This document shows, in pieces, positions 17,140 through 27,610 of a DNA stretch of 64,000 nt. The stretch's first letter is position 1. The number at the start of each line of letters is the position of its first letter. The position numbers were made by a program, and so were the translations under genes. Origin of the DNA: Bradyrhizobium sp. NDS-1 (GTDB lineage Bacteria > Pseudomonadota > Alphaproteobacteria > Rhizobiales > Xanthobacteraceae). Under the pieces are notes generated by a model, which worked only from the letters and a program-made list of their open reading frames with translations, was not told the DNA's origin and did no database searches. The DNA lies in NCBI RefSeq assembly GCF_032918005.1, contig NZ_CP136628.1, forward strand, positions 1,225,501 through 1,289,500, read 5' to 3'.

Positions 17140-17239
17140 GTCATTCCGGGACGCGCGGAGCGCGAGCCCGGAATCCATCGACACGGATGGCTACGACATG
17201 GATTCCGGGGCCGGCGCTGACGCGCCACCCCGGAATGAC
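17140..17239. repeat. Intergenic palindromic repeat, family A copy 1
   Basis: Starts GTCATTCCGGGACGCGCGGA and ends CCACCCCGGAATGAC; the inner arms CCGGAATCCATCG and CATGGATTCCGG also pair. About 100 bases, between ribH and the convergent ATP-grasp gene. Confidence 0.85.
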
Positions 17240-17293
17240 GATCCTTTGCGTAGAGCAGGCGCGACGTCGATCCTGCGGCGCCGCTTGCTGTCG

Positions 17294-18328
17294 TCAGCCC
17301 AACGACACACCCGCCTTGGCCCGGCTGATCCCGAGGGTCAGGATGCGGTGCAGGAGGTCGGGGTATTCGAGGCCGGCATGCTTGGCGGCCGTGGCGAATT
17401 CCTGGCTTTTCGCGATCTCGGGGTTGGGATTGGCCTCGATGAAATAGGGCGTGCCGTCGGCAGCGAGGCGAAAATCGATGCGCGCGTAGCCGTCGAGGCC
17501 GAGCGCCCGGTAGATGCGCTTCGCGGCGCGCTGGATGCGTGCGGTGACTTCGGGCGCGAGGTCCTTCGCCGGCCCGTCGACGATGCCGACCTTCTCCTGA
17601 TAATCGGTGTCGTGCTTGGCTTTCTCGGTGGCGATGTGTCGTGACCTGCGCCCGCCCATGGTGCCGAATTTCAGTTCCCAAACCGGCAAGACGCGCAACC
17701 GGTTGTTGCCGAGCACGCCGACATAGAGCTCTCGCCCCTCGATGAACTGCTCGGCGATGGCTGCGGATTCGACCCGCTCGTGGATGAAGGCGACGCGTTC
17801 GGCGAGCTTCTCGTCGGTATCGACGATCGAGGCCTGAGAGATGCCGAACGAGCCGTCCATGTTCAGGCTCTTGACGATCAGCGGCAGCGCAAGACGTGTC
17901 GGACGTTTCACCTTGCGGCGCATCGGGAAGACGGCGAAAGCCGGCGCCGCGATCCGGCGATGATGCACCAGCGTCTTCGACAAATCCTTGCCGCGCGCCA
18001 GGATCAAGCCGCGCGGATTGCAGCCGGTATAAGCGACCTTCATCAGCTCGAGATAGCTCGCGATGTGCTGGTCATAGGCGACGTTGTTGTGGAATTCCTC
18101 CAGCAACGTGAACACCACGTGCGGCTTGAACTCCTCGATCGCCTCGCGCACCGGCTTGATCTCGTCCTGTGCGCCGAGGGCGCGAACCTCGTGGCCGGCC
18201 GCGCGCAGAGTGCTCACGACGTCGTATTCCGTTTTCCACGTGTTGATTTCCTGCGCGCTGTATCCGTCGCTCGAGTCCGGAGGCATGAAGTCCGGATGCA
18301 TGAGGACAAGAATCCGCAGGCGTCTCAT
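17294..18328 (-). CDS. ATP-grasp ligase, D-alanine-D-alanine ligase-like
   Basis: A 344-residue protein with the ATP-grasp order: N-terminal domain (RRLRILVLMHPDFMPP), central nucleotide-binding part (PLIVKSLNMDGSFGIS, EQFIEGRELYVGVLGN) and the metal and ATP site RIDFRLAADGTPYFIEANPNPEI. It resembles D-Ala-D-Ala ligases but lacks their usual N-terminal GGxSxE motif, so a different carboxylate-amine ligation is likely. Its ATG overlaps the stop of the metallopeptidase gene upstream (ATGA at 18325-18328), so the two are probably made together. Substrate unknown. Confidence 0.85.
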   Translation of the reverse strand: MRRLRILVLMHPDFMPPDSSDGYSAQEINTWKTEYDVVSTLRAAGHEVRALGAQDEIKPVREAIEEFKPHVVFTLLEEFHNNVAYDQHIASYLELMKVAYTGCNPRGLILARGKDLSKTLVHHRRIAAPAFAVFPMRRKVKRPTRLALPLIVKSLNMDGSFGISQASIVDTDEKLAERVAFIHERVESAAIAEQFIEGRELYVGVLGNNRLRVLPVWELKFGTMGGRRSRHIATEKAKHDTDYQEKVGIVDGPAKDLAPEVTARIQRAAKRIYRALGLDGYARIDFRLAADGTPYFIEANPNPEIAKSQEFATAAKHAGLEYPDLLHRILTLGISRAKAGVSLG

Positions 18329-19353
18329 AGCGCGATCCATTTGCGCCGAGACGGGCCAAACAGCGCGTGCATCGTCTTGGCGGTCACGAGGACTGTGAAA
18401 TCGAGAACGAGCTTTGGTTCGGGGCCGACGGCGCGCAGGTCGAGCTCGCGGCAGCGGAAAATCATGTCGTCGAGCACGGCATCGAGCGTGAGCTGGTTCT
18501 CGCCGGTCCATCGCGCGACCAATTGCCTGATCTTGGCGCGGTGGCGCCTGATCAGGCTCGAAGCCGGCTTTGAGCGGTAATGGCGCGGATCAGCCGAGAA
18601 CAGCCGGGAGAGGTCGCGGTCGTAAGTCTTCGGCGGCGTAAAGGCGTAGAACGCCTGCTTCTTCTTGTAGTGATCTTCGAGCGTCTGGTTCAGCCGGCTC
18701 AGCGGGTCCACGCGCTCCCGCGTCGTGATCTCCGGCCGCTTTCCCGCGATCTCGCCCATCAGCTCGTCGACATATTCGAGCTTCTTGAGCGCCGGCCAGC
18801 CGGCATATCGCGTCCGCCAGTTCGAGCGCGGCCGCAGCCACACTGCAAACGTCTCGGCGAAATCCTCGTCCGGGTGGCTCTGCGCGTACCACAGCCGGAG
18901 ATGCTGAACGTAGCGTCTGCTGGCAGGGTTGGGCCGATAGTAGCGCGGGTAGTGTTTCGACGACGGGCCGAACAGCTGCTGCCATCGGCGTCGGCGCTGC
19001 AGCTGGTAGCCGTGTTGCAGGGCATGGCCGGCCTCGTGACGGAGGATAGCCATGCATTCGCGCCACGTCCCACCCTCGACGTCGAACATCATCCTCTTCT
19101 CGAGCTTCATCAGGCGCGGATGGGCGAGATAGAAGGGGATGGCGATGCCTGGGACATCGCCCGGACTGAACCACTCGCTCGAGATCCATGTGTGCGGCCG
19201 CAGCCGGATGCCCCGCTCTTCGAGCTCCTCATAGAGCGTGCCGACACAGTCCTCGAGCCAGGTGCCTTCGACTTTGACATTCAGGCTGCGGAGGCGTTGC
19301 TTGAGCAACGCGTCATCCGACAGCTTTTCCCAAGCATGTTTCCGGCGTGGCAT
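18325..19353 (-). CDS. Putative zinc metallopeptidase (HEAGH type)
   Basis: A 342-residue protein with a zincin motif at 106-110 (ILRHEAGHALQ) and, about 60 residues later, DEDFAETFAVWL, where Glu167 is a good third ligand. This matches the putative zinc-binding metallopeptidases of the Peptidase_Mx kind. No signal peptide, so it is probably cytoplasmic. The C-terminal half is rich in Arg and Lys (about PASSLIRRHRAKIRQLVARW). The ATG at 19353 has no strong ribosome-binding site. Its stop overlaps the start of the ATP-grasp ligase. A joint role in making or trimming a peptide is an inference. Confidence 0.8.
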   Translation of the reverse strand: MPRRKHAWEKLSDDALLKQRLRSLNVKVEGTWLEDCVGTLYEELEERGIRLRPHTWISSEWFSPGDVPGIAIPFYLAHPRLMKLEKRMMFDVEGGTWRECMAILRHEAGHALQHGYQLQRRRRWQQLFGPSSKHYPRYYRPNPASRRYVQHLRLWYAQSHPDEDFAETFAVWLRPRSNWRTRYAGWPALKKLEYVDELMGEIAGKRPEITTRERVDPLSRLNQTLEDHYKKKQAFYAFTPPKTYDRDLSRLFSADPRHYRSKPASSLIRRHRAKIRQLVARWTGENQLTLDAVLDDMIFRCRELDLRAVGPEPKLVLDFTVLVTAKTMHALFGPSRRKWIAL

Positions 19354-19462
19354 CAGGCATCCAGAGGGCGGCGATGACTCGGCATCCGATGATGTCACGG
19401 GCCGCCGCCCGCAACAACCCGCGCGGTCAGTATGGCGGGACGGGGCGAGAGGTAGACGGGCC

Positions 19463-19561
19463 GTCATTCCGGGACGTGCGTAGAACGCGCCCGGAATTGA
19501 TCGATCTACAGGATTGCAGATGGGTTTTCCGGCTCACCTCTCTGAGGCAAACCGGAATGAC
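19463..19561. repeat. Intergenic palindromic repeat, family A copy 2
   Basis: Starts GTCATTCCGGGACGTGCG and ends CAAACCGGAATGAC. The inner part is more diverged than in other copies. Lies between the metallopeptidase gene and prs. Confidence 0.8.
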
Positions 19562-19575
19562 GGCTGTCAGAACAA

Positions 19576-20529
<954 letters not shown>

Positions 20530-20721
20530 GGACGCTTCCTCCCGCGCTTTGCTGGATACGACGTTCAACATCTCAGATCCCACTGGAAGCACGGTTACAA
20601 CGGGCGAGGAAATATCAGGCCGGGGGCTGCAATGGCAACCCGGGATGCTACGTTTTCCCTTCGAAAATCCTGAGTCGGGCCAACGGCTTGGCCGCGACTT
20701 GAGGCCGTGGTTTAGCGGGGG

Positions 20722-21336
20722 TTATCGCTCGGCATAGCCGAGGGCCGAGGTCGGCATGTCCGGCGCGGGCGCAATCGGAATGACGCTCGCCACTGCCGGT
20801 CCCCGCAGCCCTGGAGCTGCGCCAGGCGCATCCGGCGTCCCGTTGATCATGTTGGAAAGGCCGCTGAATCCGGCCTGGGCGATCTTCCGCAGCACGAGAT
20901 CGTCGGCTGCCGTCCATGCATCCCGTCCAGCCTTCGTGGAGGTCGGTTCCTCGCCGGAGAGGCGCAGCGCCCGCTGCTGGTTGGCGTCGTAGACGTCCCA
21001 GACCCAGGCGATCACGGTCTTGCCGCGTACCACCTGGGCAGAGAGGTAGCTGCGCACGCGGTAGGCAGCCGCGCCCTCGCGGGAGACGACGGACAGGCTG
21101 CGCAGCTTGGATTCGCTGTCGAGCACGCCGACCATGCGGTCGAAAACATGCGGCGGCGGGCCGTCGATCGATTCGAAGGCAACGGTTGCGCCGCTGCCGG
21201 TGCTCGACGCCATCGCATAGGAATTGGCAGCACCACCGCCGCCGGCGCAGCCGCCGAGCGCGGTCGCCGCCGCCAGCAGCGTGACCGCCAGCAGGCGCGA
21301 GCCCGTGCGGTCGAAGATGAATGACGCGTCCCTCAT
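20722..21336 (-). CDS. Lipoprotein of unknown function
   Basis: A 204-residue protein with a lipoprotein signal: hydrophobic LLAVTLLAAATALGG followed by Cys30 in ALGGC, after a basic N-terminal stretch. It should be lipidated (the lgt gene is nearby but unrelated in transcription) and anchored in a membrane facing the periplasm. The mature part has a segment AYRVRSYLSAQVVRGKTVIAWVWDVYD and a Pro/Ala-rich C-terminus. No family recognised. The start at 21336 has a poor ribosome-binding site. Confidence 0.78.
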   Translation of the reverse strand: MRDASFIFDRTGSRLLAVTLLAAATALGGCAGGGGAANSYAMASSTGSGATVAFESIDGPPPHVFDRMVGVLDSESKLRSLSVVSREGAAAYRVRSYLSAQVVRGKTVIAWVWDVYDANQQRALRLSGEEPTSTKAGRDAWTAADDLVLRKIAQAGFSGLSNMINGTPDAPGAAPGLRGPAVASVIPIAPAPDMPTSALGYAER

Positions 21337-21400
21337 TATGGAGGGCAGCGATATCGTTAAAATCGATTAAGGTCTAGGGCGGGGGAGCCACAAACACGCT

Positions 21401-21504
21401 GTCATTCCGGGGCGCGCCACTTGGCGCGAGCCCGGAAACCATTTCGCGGCGTGAGTTGCTGCACGATGGATTCCGGGTTCTCGCTTCGCGAGCCCCGGAA
21501 TGAC
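21401..21504. repeat. Intergenic palindromic repeat, family A copy 3
   Basis: Starts GTCATTCCGGGGCGCGCC and ends GCCCCGGAATGAC, with inner arms CCGGAAACCAT and ATGGATTCCGG. It follows pgeF by about 20 bases on the minus strand. Confidence 0.85.
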
Positions 21505-21522
21505 GGCGTGTTGCCCGTGTGT

Positions 21523-22290
21523 TCACCCCTCCAGCGCGATCGCGTGAACGTGGCGGCCATAATCCGGCTCCTTGCGATGGACCGAACGGCGATAGCTGAA
21601 GAAGCGCTCGTCGGCGTAGGTGTCCACACCAAGATCGTCGATCATCAGGATGCCGGCGGCGTCCAGGCGCTTGCGGATCAAGCCGGCGAGATCGAACATC
21701 GCGTGTCCCTCGCGCACCGACGGAATGAAGAACATGGCGTTGTCCGCATCCGCTTCGATGAAGCGCGCGACGAACTCGTTGCCGACCTCGTAGCTCTCCT
21801 GGCGGATCAAGGGGCCGATCGCGGCGATGATGCCGCCGCGTGTGGCGCCGAGCCTCTCCATTGCCGAGATCGTTGCCTCCAGCACGCCAGTCAGCGCGCC
21901 CTTCCACCCCGCATGCGCGCCGCCGATCACGCGCGCGTTGGGGTCGACGAACAGCACGGGTCCGCAATCGGCGGTGGAGACGCCGAGCGCGATGCCGGGC
22001 GTTTTCGTCACCAGCGCATCGCCCTTCGGTCGCGGTCCACTCGGCCAGGGGGCCTCGGCGACGAGCACGTCGGGCGAGTGGATCTGGTGCAGGCTGAGGA
22101 AGCGTTCCGGCGCGACGCCGACATGCTCGGCCATGCGGCGGCGGTTCTCCGCGACCAGGGCCTGATCGTCGCTGGAGCCGAGCCCGCCGTTCAGCGCGGC
22201 ATAGATGCCGCCGGAGACGCCGCCTTCGCGGGTGAAGAAGGCATGGCGCAGGCCGGGCACCGCCGACAGCAGCGGCGAAACGAGCGTCAT
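21523..22290 (-). CDS. pgeF: Peptidoglycan editing factor PgeF (YfiH/laccase-domain)
   Basis: A 255-residue YfiH-family protein. The conserved metal-site motifs are HQIHSPDV (His), STADCGPVLF (Cys) and GGAHAGWKGAL (His), in the expected order. The family removes wrong L-Ser from UDP-MurNAc in E. coli and has purine-nucleoside-type activities in other bacteria. Cytoplasmic. It is the last gene of the lgt-midA-pgeF operon; its ATG overlaps the stop of midA (ATGA). Confidence 0.92.
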   Translation of the reverse strand: MTLVSPLLSAVPGLRHAFFTREGGVSGGIYAALNGGLGSSDDQALVAENRRRMAEHVGVAPERFLSLHQIHSPDVLVAEAPWPSGPRPKGDALVTKTPGIALGVSTADCGPVLFVDPNARVIGGAHAGWKGALTGVLEATISAMERLGATRGGIIAAIGPLIRQESYEVGNEFVARFIEADADNAMFFIPSVREGHAMFDLAGLIRKRLDAAGILMIDDLGVDTYADERFFSYRRSVHRKEPDYGRHVHAIALEG

Positions 22291-23405
22291 GAGGCTTCTC
22301 CGGCCTGTTCGAGGTCGCTGAGGCCGGCAAGGCCCGTCAGCCGTGGCTCGGAGATGCCGAGCACCTTGAACATCGAGCCCATGCCGCTGCGCCCGGTGTC
22401 CGTCAGCCGCTTGAGGGCGATCGAAATGTCGGTGGCCACTTCCGGCGTTGCCTTCTGCATCAGGGCGGCGGCCCTTGTATCGATGCCGATCCGCTTGAGG
22501 AAGTCGCCTTGCGTCACCGGCCCGTGCACGCGTGCGCCGACATCCTCGGCCGCACGCGCCAGCGCCTGGAAGTCGACATGGGCGGTGACGTCGGCCTGAC
22601 CCGGCGCCTTCAGGGGATCGGCGAAGGTGTGGCGTGCAATCGCCTGAAACGTATCGCCGGCATCGCTGCGCAGATGGCCGTAGTCGATGATCAGCGCCGC
22701 GCCGTCCTGGTCGCGCACGCGCGTGGCGAGCTTCATCATCTCGCTGTCGGGCCGCCATTCGAACACGGCGCCGACGGGTGCTGCGCGCACCAAGGGAGGC
22801 AGCAGCACGTCGAAGCGTGGCGTCGGCTCGGGCGCGGCGCCGAATTGAAGCTTGCCGTTGGGATCGATCTCGATCACGCGCTCGTGCCAGCCGTTCTCGA
22901 GCCTCACCATCTGGTGGATCGGCAGCACGTCGAAATATTCGTTGGCGAGGATGATGCTGGGACCATCGGGCACGTCGTCGATGCTGTCATGCCAGTCGAT
23001 GTTGCGCACGGCGGACAGCGTCGCGCCTTGCCGTTCTCGCAAGACGGGATTGACCTCGACCATGTGGATATGAAGTGCCTGGTACAGTGGCGGGAGCACC
23101 CGGAGCGCGCGCAGCGCGTCCGCCATCATGGTGCCGCGGCCGGGCCCGAGCTCGATCAGCCGCAAGAATTGCGGCGAGCCCATCTGCTTCCACACCGAGG
23201 CGGACCATAGTCCCAAAAGCTCGCCGAACATCTGGCTGACCTCGGGCGCAGTGGTGAAGTCGCCCTCACGCCCGAGCGGATCGCGCGAGACGTAATAGCC
23301 ATGGCGCGGGTGCATCAGGCACAGTTCCATGTACCGCCAGACCGGCATGGGGCCGGAGGATTTGATCAGCGCCTTGATCTCGTCGAGTAGCGGCTGGTCG
23401 GTCAC
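22287..23405 (-). CDS. SAM-dependent methyltransferase, MidA/NDUFAF7 family
   Basis: A 372-residue protein of the MidA family. PVWRYMELCLMHPRHGYYVSRDP, GDFTTAPEVSQMFGELLGLW and LIELGPGRGTMMAD (SAM site) are diagnostic. The mitochondrial relative NDUFAF7 methylates an arginine of complex I subunit NDUFS2 during assembly, so a role in NADH dehydrogenase biogenesis is plausible. The start is GTG at 23405. It sits 21 bases after lgt and overlaps pgeF by four bases. No transmembrane segment is seen. Confidence 0.92.
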   Translation of the reverse strand: MTDQPLLDEIKALIKSSGPMPVWRYMELCLMHPRHGYYVSRDPLGREGDFTTAPEVSQMFGELLGLWSASVWKQMGSPQFLRLIELGPGRGTMMADALRALRVLPPLYQALHIHMVEVNPVLRERQGATLSAVRNIDWHDSIDDVPDGPSIILANEYFDVLPIHQMVRLENGWHERVIEIDPNGKLQFGAAPEPTPRFDVLLPPLVRAAPVGAVFEWRPDSEMMKLATRVRDQDGAALIIDYGHLRSDAGDTFQAIARHTFADPLKAPGQADVTAHVDFQALARAAEDVGARVHGPVTQGDFLKRIGIDTRAAALMQKATPEVATDISIALKRLTDTGRSGMGSMFKVLGISEPRLTGLAGLSDLEQAGEAS

Positions 23406-23426
23406 GGCGTACTTTCTCGAAATGAA

Positions 23427-24272
23427 TTAACGAACGGCCTCGATGGGCTTCGGAGCACCGCGCCTGACAGCCCATACAATAAGTATGAGGCCGACGATAA
23501 GCATCGGGATCGACAACAGCATGCCCATGGTTAATCCGCCCCAGAGGAAGCCGAGCTGCGCGTCCGGCTCGCGGAAAAATTCGCCGGCGATCCGGGCCAG
23601 ACCATAGATCAGGATGAAGGCGCCGAGGATCATCCCGGGCCGCCTCAGGGCACCGAAGCGGATCATGATTGCGAGCACCGTGAACAGCAGGATGCCCTCC
23701 ATACCGGCCTGGTAGAGCTGGCTCGGATGACGCGGCAGCTGCGTGGGATCGTTGGGGAAGATCATCGCCCAGGGCAGGCTGGCATCGGTGGCGCGACCCC
23801 ACAATTCGCCGTTGATGAAATTGGCGATGCGCCCGAGCAGCAGCCCGACCGGGGCGACCGCGGTGGTGATGTCACCAAGCGACAGGATCGAGATGCCGTT
23901 GCGATAGGCAAATGCCATCACCGCGACGACGCAGCCGAGGAAGCCGCCGTGGAAGGACATGCCGCCCTCCCACAATCTGAAGATCGCGGCGGGATGATCG
24001 ATGAAGAAGGGCAGATTGTAGAACAGCACGTAGCCGGTGCGGCCGCCGAGGATGATGCCGAGCGTGACCCACAGGATGAAGTCGTCGATCTGCACCAGCG
24101 AGATCGGCGCGGGCCCGCCCCACAGACGCGGGTTCTTCAGCAGCGAGCGCGCATAGAGCCAGCCGAATACGATGCCGCAGATATAGGCCAGCGCATACCA
24201 GCGGATCGCGAACGGGCCGATCTCGAGCGCGATCGGCTTGAAGGCCGGGAAGTCGATGAGCAGAAAGGGCAT
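23427..24272 (-). CDS. lgt: Prolipoprotein diacylglyceryl transferase
   Basis: A 281-residue inner-membrane enzyme with about seven hydrophobic helices. Lgt signatures are [41 protein letters not shown] (catalytic His region) and the family motif [14 protein letters not shown], followed by [12 protein letters not shown]. It transfers diacylglycerol from phosphatidylglycerol to the lipobox cysteine of prolipoproteins. First gene of the lgt-midA-pgeF operon; ATG at 24272. It is divergent from the UbiK-like gene. Confidence 0.96.
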   Translation of the reverse strand: MPFLLIDFPAFKPIALEIGPFAIRWYALAYICGIVFGWLYARSLLKNPRLWGGPAPISLVQIDDFILWVTLGIILGGRTGYVLFYNLPFFIDHPAAIFRLWEGGMSFHGGFLGCVVAVMAFAYRNGISILSLGDITTAVAPVGLLLGRIANFINGELWGRATDASLPWAMIFPNDPTQLPRHPSQLYQAGMEGILLFTVLAIMIRFGALRRPGMILGAFILIYGLARIAGEFFREPDAQLGFLWGGLTMGMLLSIPMLIVGLILIVWAVRRGAPKPIEAVR

Positions 24273-24482
24273 CGCGCCTTCTATGTCTGAGCGAGATTGC
24301 GGCGAAGGAGCACCAGCGGACGCCGTCTGATTCTTGTTATGCAGGGACGTTGAACACGATTGCAAGGAAACCGGGGCATGACAAGGATACCGCCGGTCGG
24401 CACTTGAACCGGTTTGATCGGATTGCCATTGTCTCCTCGCGAGTTCTCGCAAAGCTTATCGGAAGCCCGCCAGGAGACCGAC

Positions 24483-24734
24483 ATGACCCAGACCAACAAC
24501 CGGTTTTTCGACGAGATCGGCCGCCTGATGAACGACGCCGCCGGTGCCGCCCAGGGCGTCAAGCGCGAGTTCGACACGGTGATGCGCACCCAGGCCGAAA
24601 AATTCCTGCGCGACATGGACCTGGTCAAGCGTGAGGAGTTTGAGGCGGTCAAGGACATGGCGCGCCTGGCGCGTGAGGAGAACGAGGCGCTGAAGGCGCG
24701 CATCGCGGCGCTGGAAGCCAAGCTCGGCGGGTAA
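24483..24734 (+). CDS. UbiK/YqiC-like accessory factor (BMFP domain)
   Basis: An 83-residue helical protein. TNNRFFDEIGRLMNDAAGAAQGVKR is followed by a long coiled coil ending ENEALKARIAALEAKLGG, the layout of the BMFP (YqiC) family. In E. coli UbiK helps the ubiquinone biosynthesis complex; membrane-fusogenic activity has also been reported for relatives. GGAG lies eight bases before the ATG. Divergent from lgt and followed by a family A repeat. Confidence 0.85.
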   Translation: MTQTNNRFFDEIGRLMNDAAGAAQGVKREFDTVMRTQAEKFLRDMDLVKREEFEAVKDMARLAREENEALKARIAALEAKLGG

Positions 24735-24745
24735 GACCTCTCGGC

Positions 24746-24842
24746 GTCATTCCGGGGCGCGACGAAGTCGCGAACCATGGTGCGCAATTGCGCACCAATC
24801 TCTGGGTTCCGGGTTCGATGCTCCGCATCGCCCCGGAACGAT
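24746..24842. repeat. Intergenic palindromic repeat, family A copy 4
   Basis: Starts GTCATTCCGGGGCGCGACG and ends CGCCCCGGAACGATGG, where the final GAATGAC is altered. The middle holds the perfect arm pair GGTGCGCAATTGCGCACC. Lies between the UbiK-like gene and rplY. Confidence 0.8.
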
Positions 24843-24968
24843 GGATACCGAACGACCCTTACCACCGCAAAAAATCCCTGCATTTCCTTGTCATTTCCGC
24901 ATCTTCCGGGTAAAAGCCCGCCACGTCCGCGGCCCCCGCACCCCTGGAGGCTTGCTGCGGCGTATGCC

Positions 24969-24989
24969 ATGGGCCGCGTTGCGGCCCAT
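24969..24989 (+). promoter_or_regulatory. Perfect 9-bp hairpin in the rplY leader
   Basis: ATGGGCCGC, loop GTT, GCGGCCCAT, 30 bases before the rplY start and without a T-tract. It could be a leader structure bound by the protein or a site of translational control. Confidence 0.5.
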
Positions 24990-25019
24990 TAACATTTGCA
25001 AAAACAAGGACTTAACGAC

Positions 25020-25730
25020 ATGGCGACGACCGTCAAGGAATTGAAGGCGACCGCACGTCCGAAGAGCGGCAAGGGGGCCGCCCGGGCTGAGCGTCGCGCC
25101 GGGCGCGTGCCCGGAGTGATCTATGGCAACAACCAGCCCCCCGTCACGATCTCGATCGAAGATCGCGAACTGCGCCAGCGCATCCTCGCCGGCCGGTTCC
25201 TGACCACGCTGGTCGACATCGATCTCGAGGGCAAGAAGCACCGCGTGATTCCGCGCGACTATCACCTCGATCCGGTCAAGGACTTCCCGATCCATGTCGA
25301 CTTCATGCGGCTCGGCGAAGGCGCCACCATCCGCATCAGCGTGCCCTTGCACGTGGTGAAGTCGGAAACGTCCCCGGGCGTGAAGCGCGGCGGCACCGTC
25401 AACATCGTCGCCCACGCGATCGAGCTCGAATGCGGCGTCGAGAGCATCCCGCAATTCATCGAGGCCGATGTCGGCTCGCTCGAAATCGGTCACTCGCTGC
25501 ATCTGTCCGACGTCAAGCTGCCGGCCGGCGTGAAGGCGCTGACCCGCGAGGACGCGACCCTCGTCACCATCGTGCCGCCGTCAGGCTACGCCGAGGAGCA
25601 GAAGGCCGCGGCTGCGGCTGCAGCTCCTGGCGCTGCCGCGGCAGCTCCGGCGGCTGGCGCTGCGGCTCCGGCCGCTGCGGCTCCGGCCGCTGCTGCCAAG
25701 GCTCCCGCCGGCGGCGACAAGAAGAAGTAA
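25020..25730 (+). CDS. rplY: 50S ribosomal protein L25/general stress protein Ctc
   Basis: A 236-residue CTC-type L25. The N-terminal domain (LKATARPKSGKGAARAERRAG, VPGVIYG) binds 5S rRNA, and a second beta domain follows (IPQFIEADVGSLEIGHSLHL, KLPAGVKAL). The last 45 residues are an Ala/Pro-rich tail ending GGDKKK, typical of alphaproteobacterial L25. AAGGA lies nine bases upstream. It leads pth and ychF on the same strand with short gaps (60 and 5 bases), a common alphaproteobacterial order that suggests one operon. Confidence 0.95.
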   Translation: MATTVKELKATARPKSGKGAARAERRAGRVPGVIYGNNQPPVTISIEDRELRQRILAGRFLTTLVDIDLEGKKHRVIPRDYHLDPVKDFPIHVDFMRLGEGATIRISVPLHVVKSETSPGVKRGGTVNIVAHAIELECGVESIPQFIEADVGSLEIGHSLHLSDVKLPAGVKALTREDATLVTIVPPSGYAEEQKAAAAAAAPGAAAAAPAAGAAAPAAAAPAAAAKAPAGGDKKK

Positions 25731-25790
25731 TCTCTCAAAGAGCTGGCGCGCGGTCCTTGATCGCGCGCCGAGCGAGGGGCGCGCTGCGTC

Positions 25791-26396
25791 ATGCGACTCT
25801 TTGTTGGGCTCGGCAATCCCGGCGCGAAATACGCACGCAACCGGCACAATATCGGCTTCATGGCCGTCGACGAAATCGCGCGGCGTCATGGTTTCGCACC
25901 ATGGCGCCGTCGTTTTCAGGGCGAGACCTCGGAAGGCACGCTTGGACCTGAGCGCGTGATCCTGCTCAAGCCGACGACCTACATGAACGATTCCGGCCGC
26001 AGCGTTCAGGAGGCGGCGGGCTTCTTCAAGATCGCTCCTGGCGATGTCACCGTGTTCCACGACGAGCTCGAACTGCCGCCGGGCAAGGTGCGGGTGAAGA
26101 TCGGCGGCGGCATTGCCGGACACAACGGCCTGCGTTCGATCTCGGCGCATATAGGCAATGACTATCGCCGGGTTCGTCTCGGCATCGGTCATCCCGGCGT
26201 CAAGGAACTGGTGCACGGCCACGTGCTGTCGGACTTCGCCAAGGCCGACAACGACTGGGTGGCGACGCTGTGCGAGGCGGTGGCCGAGCACGCAGGCCTG
26301 GTTGCCAAGGGCACGGACGCGACCTTCGCCAACAGGGTCCATCTTGCCATGCAGGCGAAGGGATTTTTGACCAAGGACGAGAACGGTAAGGAATAG
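25791..26396 (+). CDS. pth: Peptidyl-tRNA hydrolase
   Basis: A 201-residue enzyme that releases peptides from prematurely dropped peptidyl-tRNA. Conserved parts are [20 protein letters not shown] with catalytic His19 and Asn9, [22 protein letters not shown] with the Asp that assists the histidine, and [13 protein letters not shown]. Standard length. Second gene of the rplY-pth-ychF cluster. Confidence 0.96.
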   Translation: MRLFVGLGNPGAKYARNRHNIGFMAVDEIARRHGFAPWRRRFQGETSEGTLGPERVILLKPTTYMNDSGRSVQEAAGFFKIAPGDVTVFHDELELPPGKVRVKIGGGIAGHNGLRSISAHIGNDYRRVRLGIGHPGVKELVHGHVLSDFAKADNDWVATLCEAVAEHAGLVAKGTDATFANRVHLAMQAKGFLTKDENGKE

Positions 26397-26401
26397 CGCT
26401 C

Positions 26402-27499
26402 GTGGGATTTAAATGCGGGATCGTCGGGTTGCCCAATGTAGGCAAGTCGACCTTGTTCAATGCGCTGACCGAGACGGCCGCGGCGCAGGCCGCGAATTAT
26501 CCGTTCTGCACCATCGAGCCGAATGTCGGCGAGGTCGCCGTGCCCGATCCCAGGCTCGACAAGCTTGCGGCGATCGCCAAGTCGGGACAGATCATCCCGA
26601 CCCGGCTGACCTTCGTCGACATCGCGGGCCTCGTCCGCGGCGCTTCCAAGGGCGAAGGCCTCGGCAATCAGTTTCTGGCCAACATCCGCGAGGTCGACGC
26701 CATCGCGCATGTGGTGCGCTGCTTCGAGGATTCCGACATCACCCATGTCGAGGGCAAGATCGCCCCGCTCGCCGACATCGAGACCATCGAGACCGAGCTG
26801 ATGCTCGCCGACCTCGACAGCCTCGAGAAGCGGGTCGACAACCTCACCAAGAAGGCCAAGGGCAACGACAAGGACGCCAAGGAGCAGCTCGACCTCGTCA
26901 ACCGCACCCTGGTGCTGCTGCGCGAGGGCAAGCCCGCGCGCCTCGTCGAGCGCAAAGCCGAGGAGGAGCGCGCCTTCGGGATGCTGGGCTTGCTGTCGTC
27001 CAAGCCGGTGCTCTACGTCTGCAACGTCGAGGAAGGCTCGGCCGCAACGGGCAATGCGTTCTCCAAGGCCGTTGAAGAGCAGGCCGCCAAGGAAGGCGCC
27101 GTCGCCGTCGTCATCTCCGCCAAGATCGAATCCGAGATCGCGACCATCTCACGCGAAGAGCGCGCCGACTTCCTGGAGACGCTGGGCCTGGAGGAGGCCG
27201 GCCTCGACCGCCTGATCCGCGCCGGCTACACGCTGCTCGACCTCATCACCTACTTCACCGTCGGTCCGAAGGAAGCGCGCGCCTGGACCATCTATCGCGG
27301 CACCAAGGCGCCGGGCGCGGCCGGCGTGATCCACACCGATTTCGAAAAGGGCTTCATCCGCGCCGAGACCATCGCGTATGAGGACTATGTTGCGCTGGGC
27401 GGCGAAGCCGGCGCACGCGATGCCGGCAAGCTCAGGCTCGAAGGCAAGGAATACGTCGTCGCCGACGGCGACGTGATGCATTTCCGGTTCAATACGTAA
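26402..27499 (+). CDS. ychF: Ribosome-associated P-loop NTPase YchF (OLA1 family)
   Basis: A 365-residue Obg-family protein. G1 is [10 protein letters not shown]3 is [18 protein letters not shown], and the G4 position reads CNVEE instead of NKxD, the known change that makes YchF prefer ATP over GTP. A TGS-like C-terminal domain ends [11 protein letters not shown]. It binds ribosomes and dampens some stress responses in E. coli. Start is GTG at 26402, five bases after pth. Confidence 0.96.
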   Translation: MGFKCGIVGLPNVGKSTLFNALTETAAAQAANYPFCTIEPNVGEVAVPDPRLDKLAAIAKSGQIIPTRLTFVDIAGLVRGASKGEGLGNQFLANIREVDAIAHVVRCFEDSDITHVEGKIAPLADIETIETELMLADLDSLEKRVDNLTKKAKGNDKDAKEQLDLVNRTLVLLREGKPARLVERKAEEERAFGMLGLLSSKPVLYVCNVEEGSAATGNAFSKAVEEQAAKEGAVAVVISAKIESEIATISREERADFLETLGLEEAGLDRLIRAGYTLLDLITYFTVGPKEARAWTIYRGTKAPGAAGVIHTDFEKGFIRAETIAYEDYVALGGEAGARDAGKLRLEGKEYVVADGDVMHFRFNT

Positions 27500-27504
27500 G
27501 GCTT

Positions 27505-27607
27505 GTCATTCCGGGGCGCGCGAAGCGCGAACCCGGAATCCATCGGGCGTCAGAACCAATGGATGAATGGATTCCGGGTTGGCCTCTTCGAGGCGCCCCG
27601 GAATGAC
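27505..27607. repeat. Intergenic palindromic repeat, family A copy 5
   Basis: Starts GTCATTCCGGGGCGCGCGAA and ends GCGCCCCGGAATGAC, with inner arms CCGGAATCCAT and ATGGATTCCGG. Nearly perfect terminal inverted repeats. Lies between convergent ychF and the DUF4282 gene. Confidence 0.88.
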
Positions 27608-27610
27608 GGG

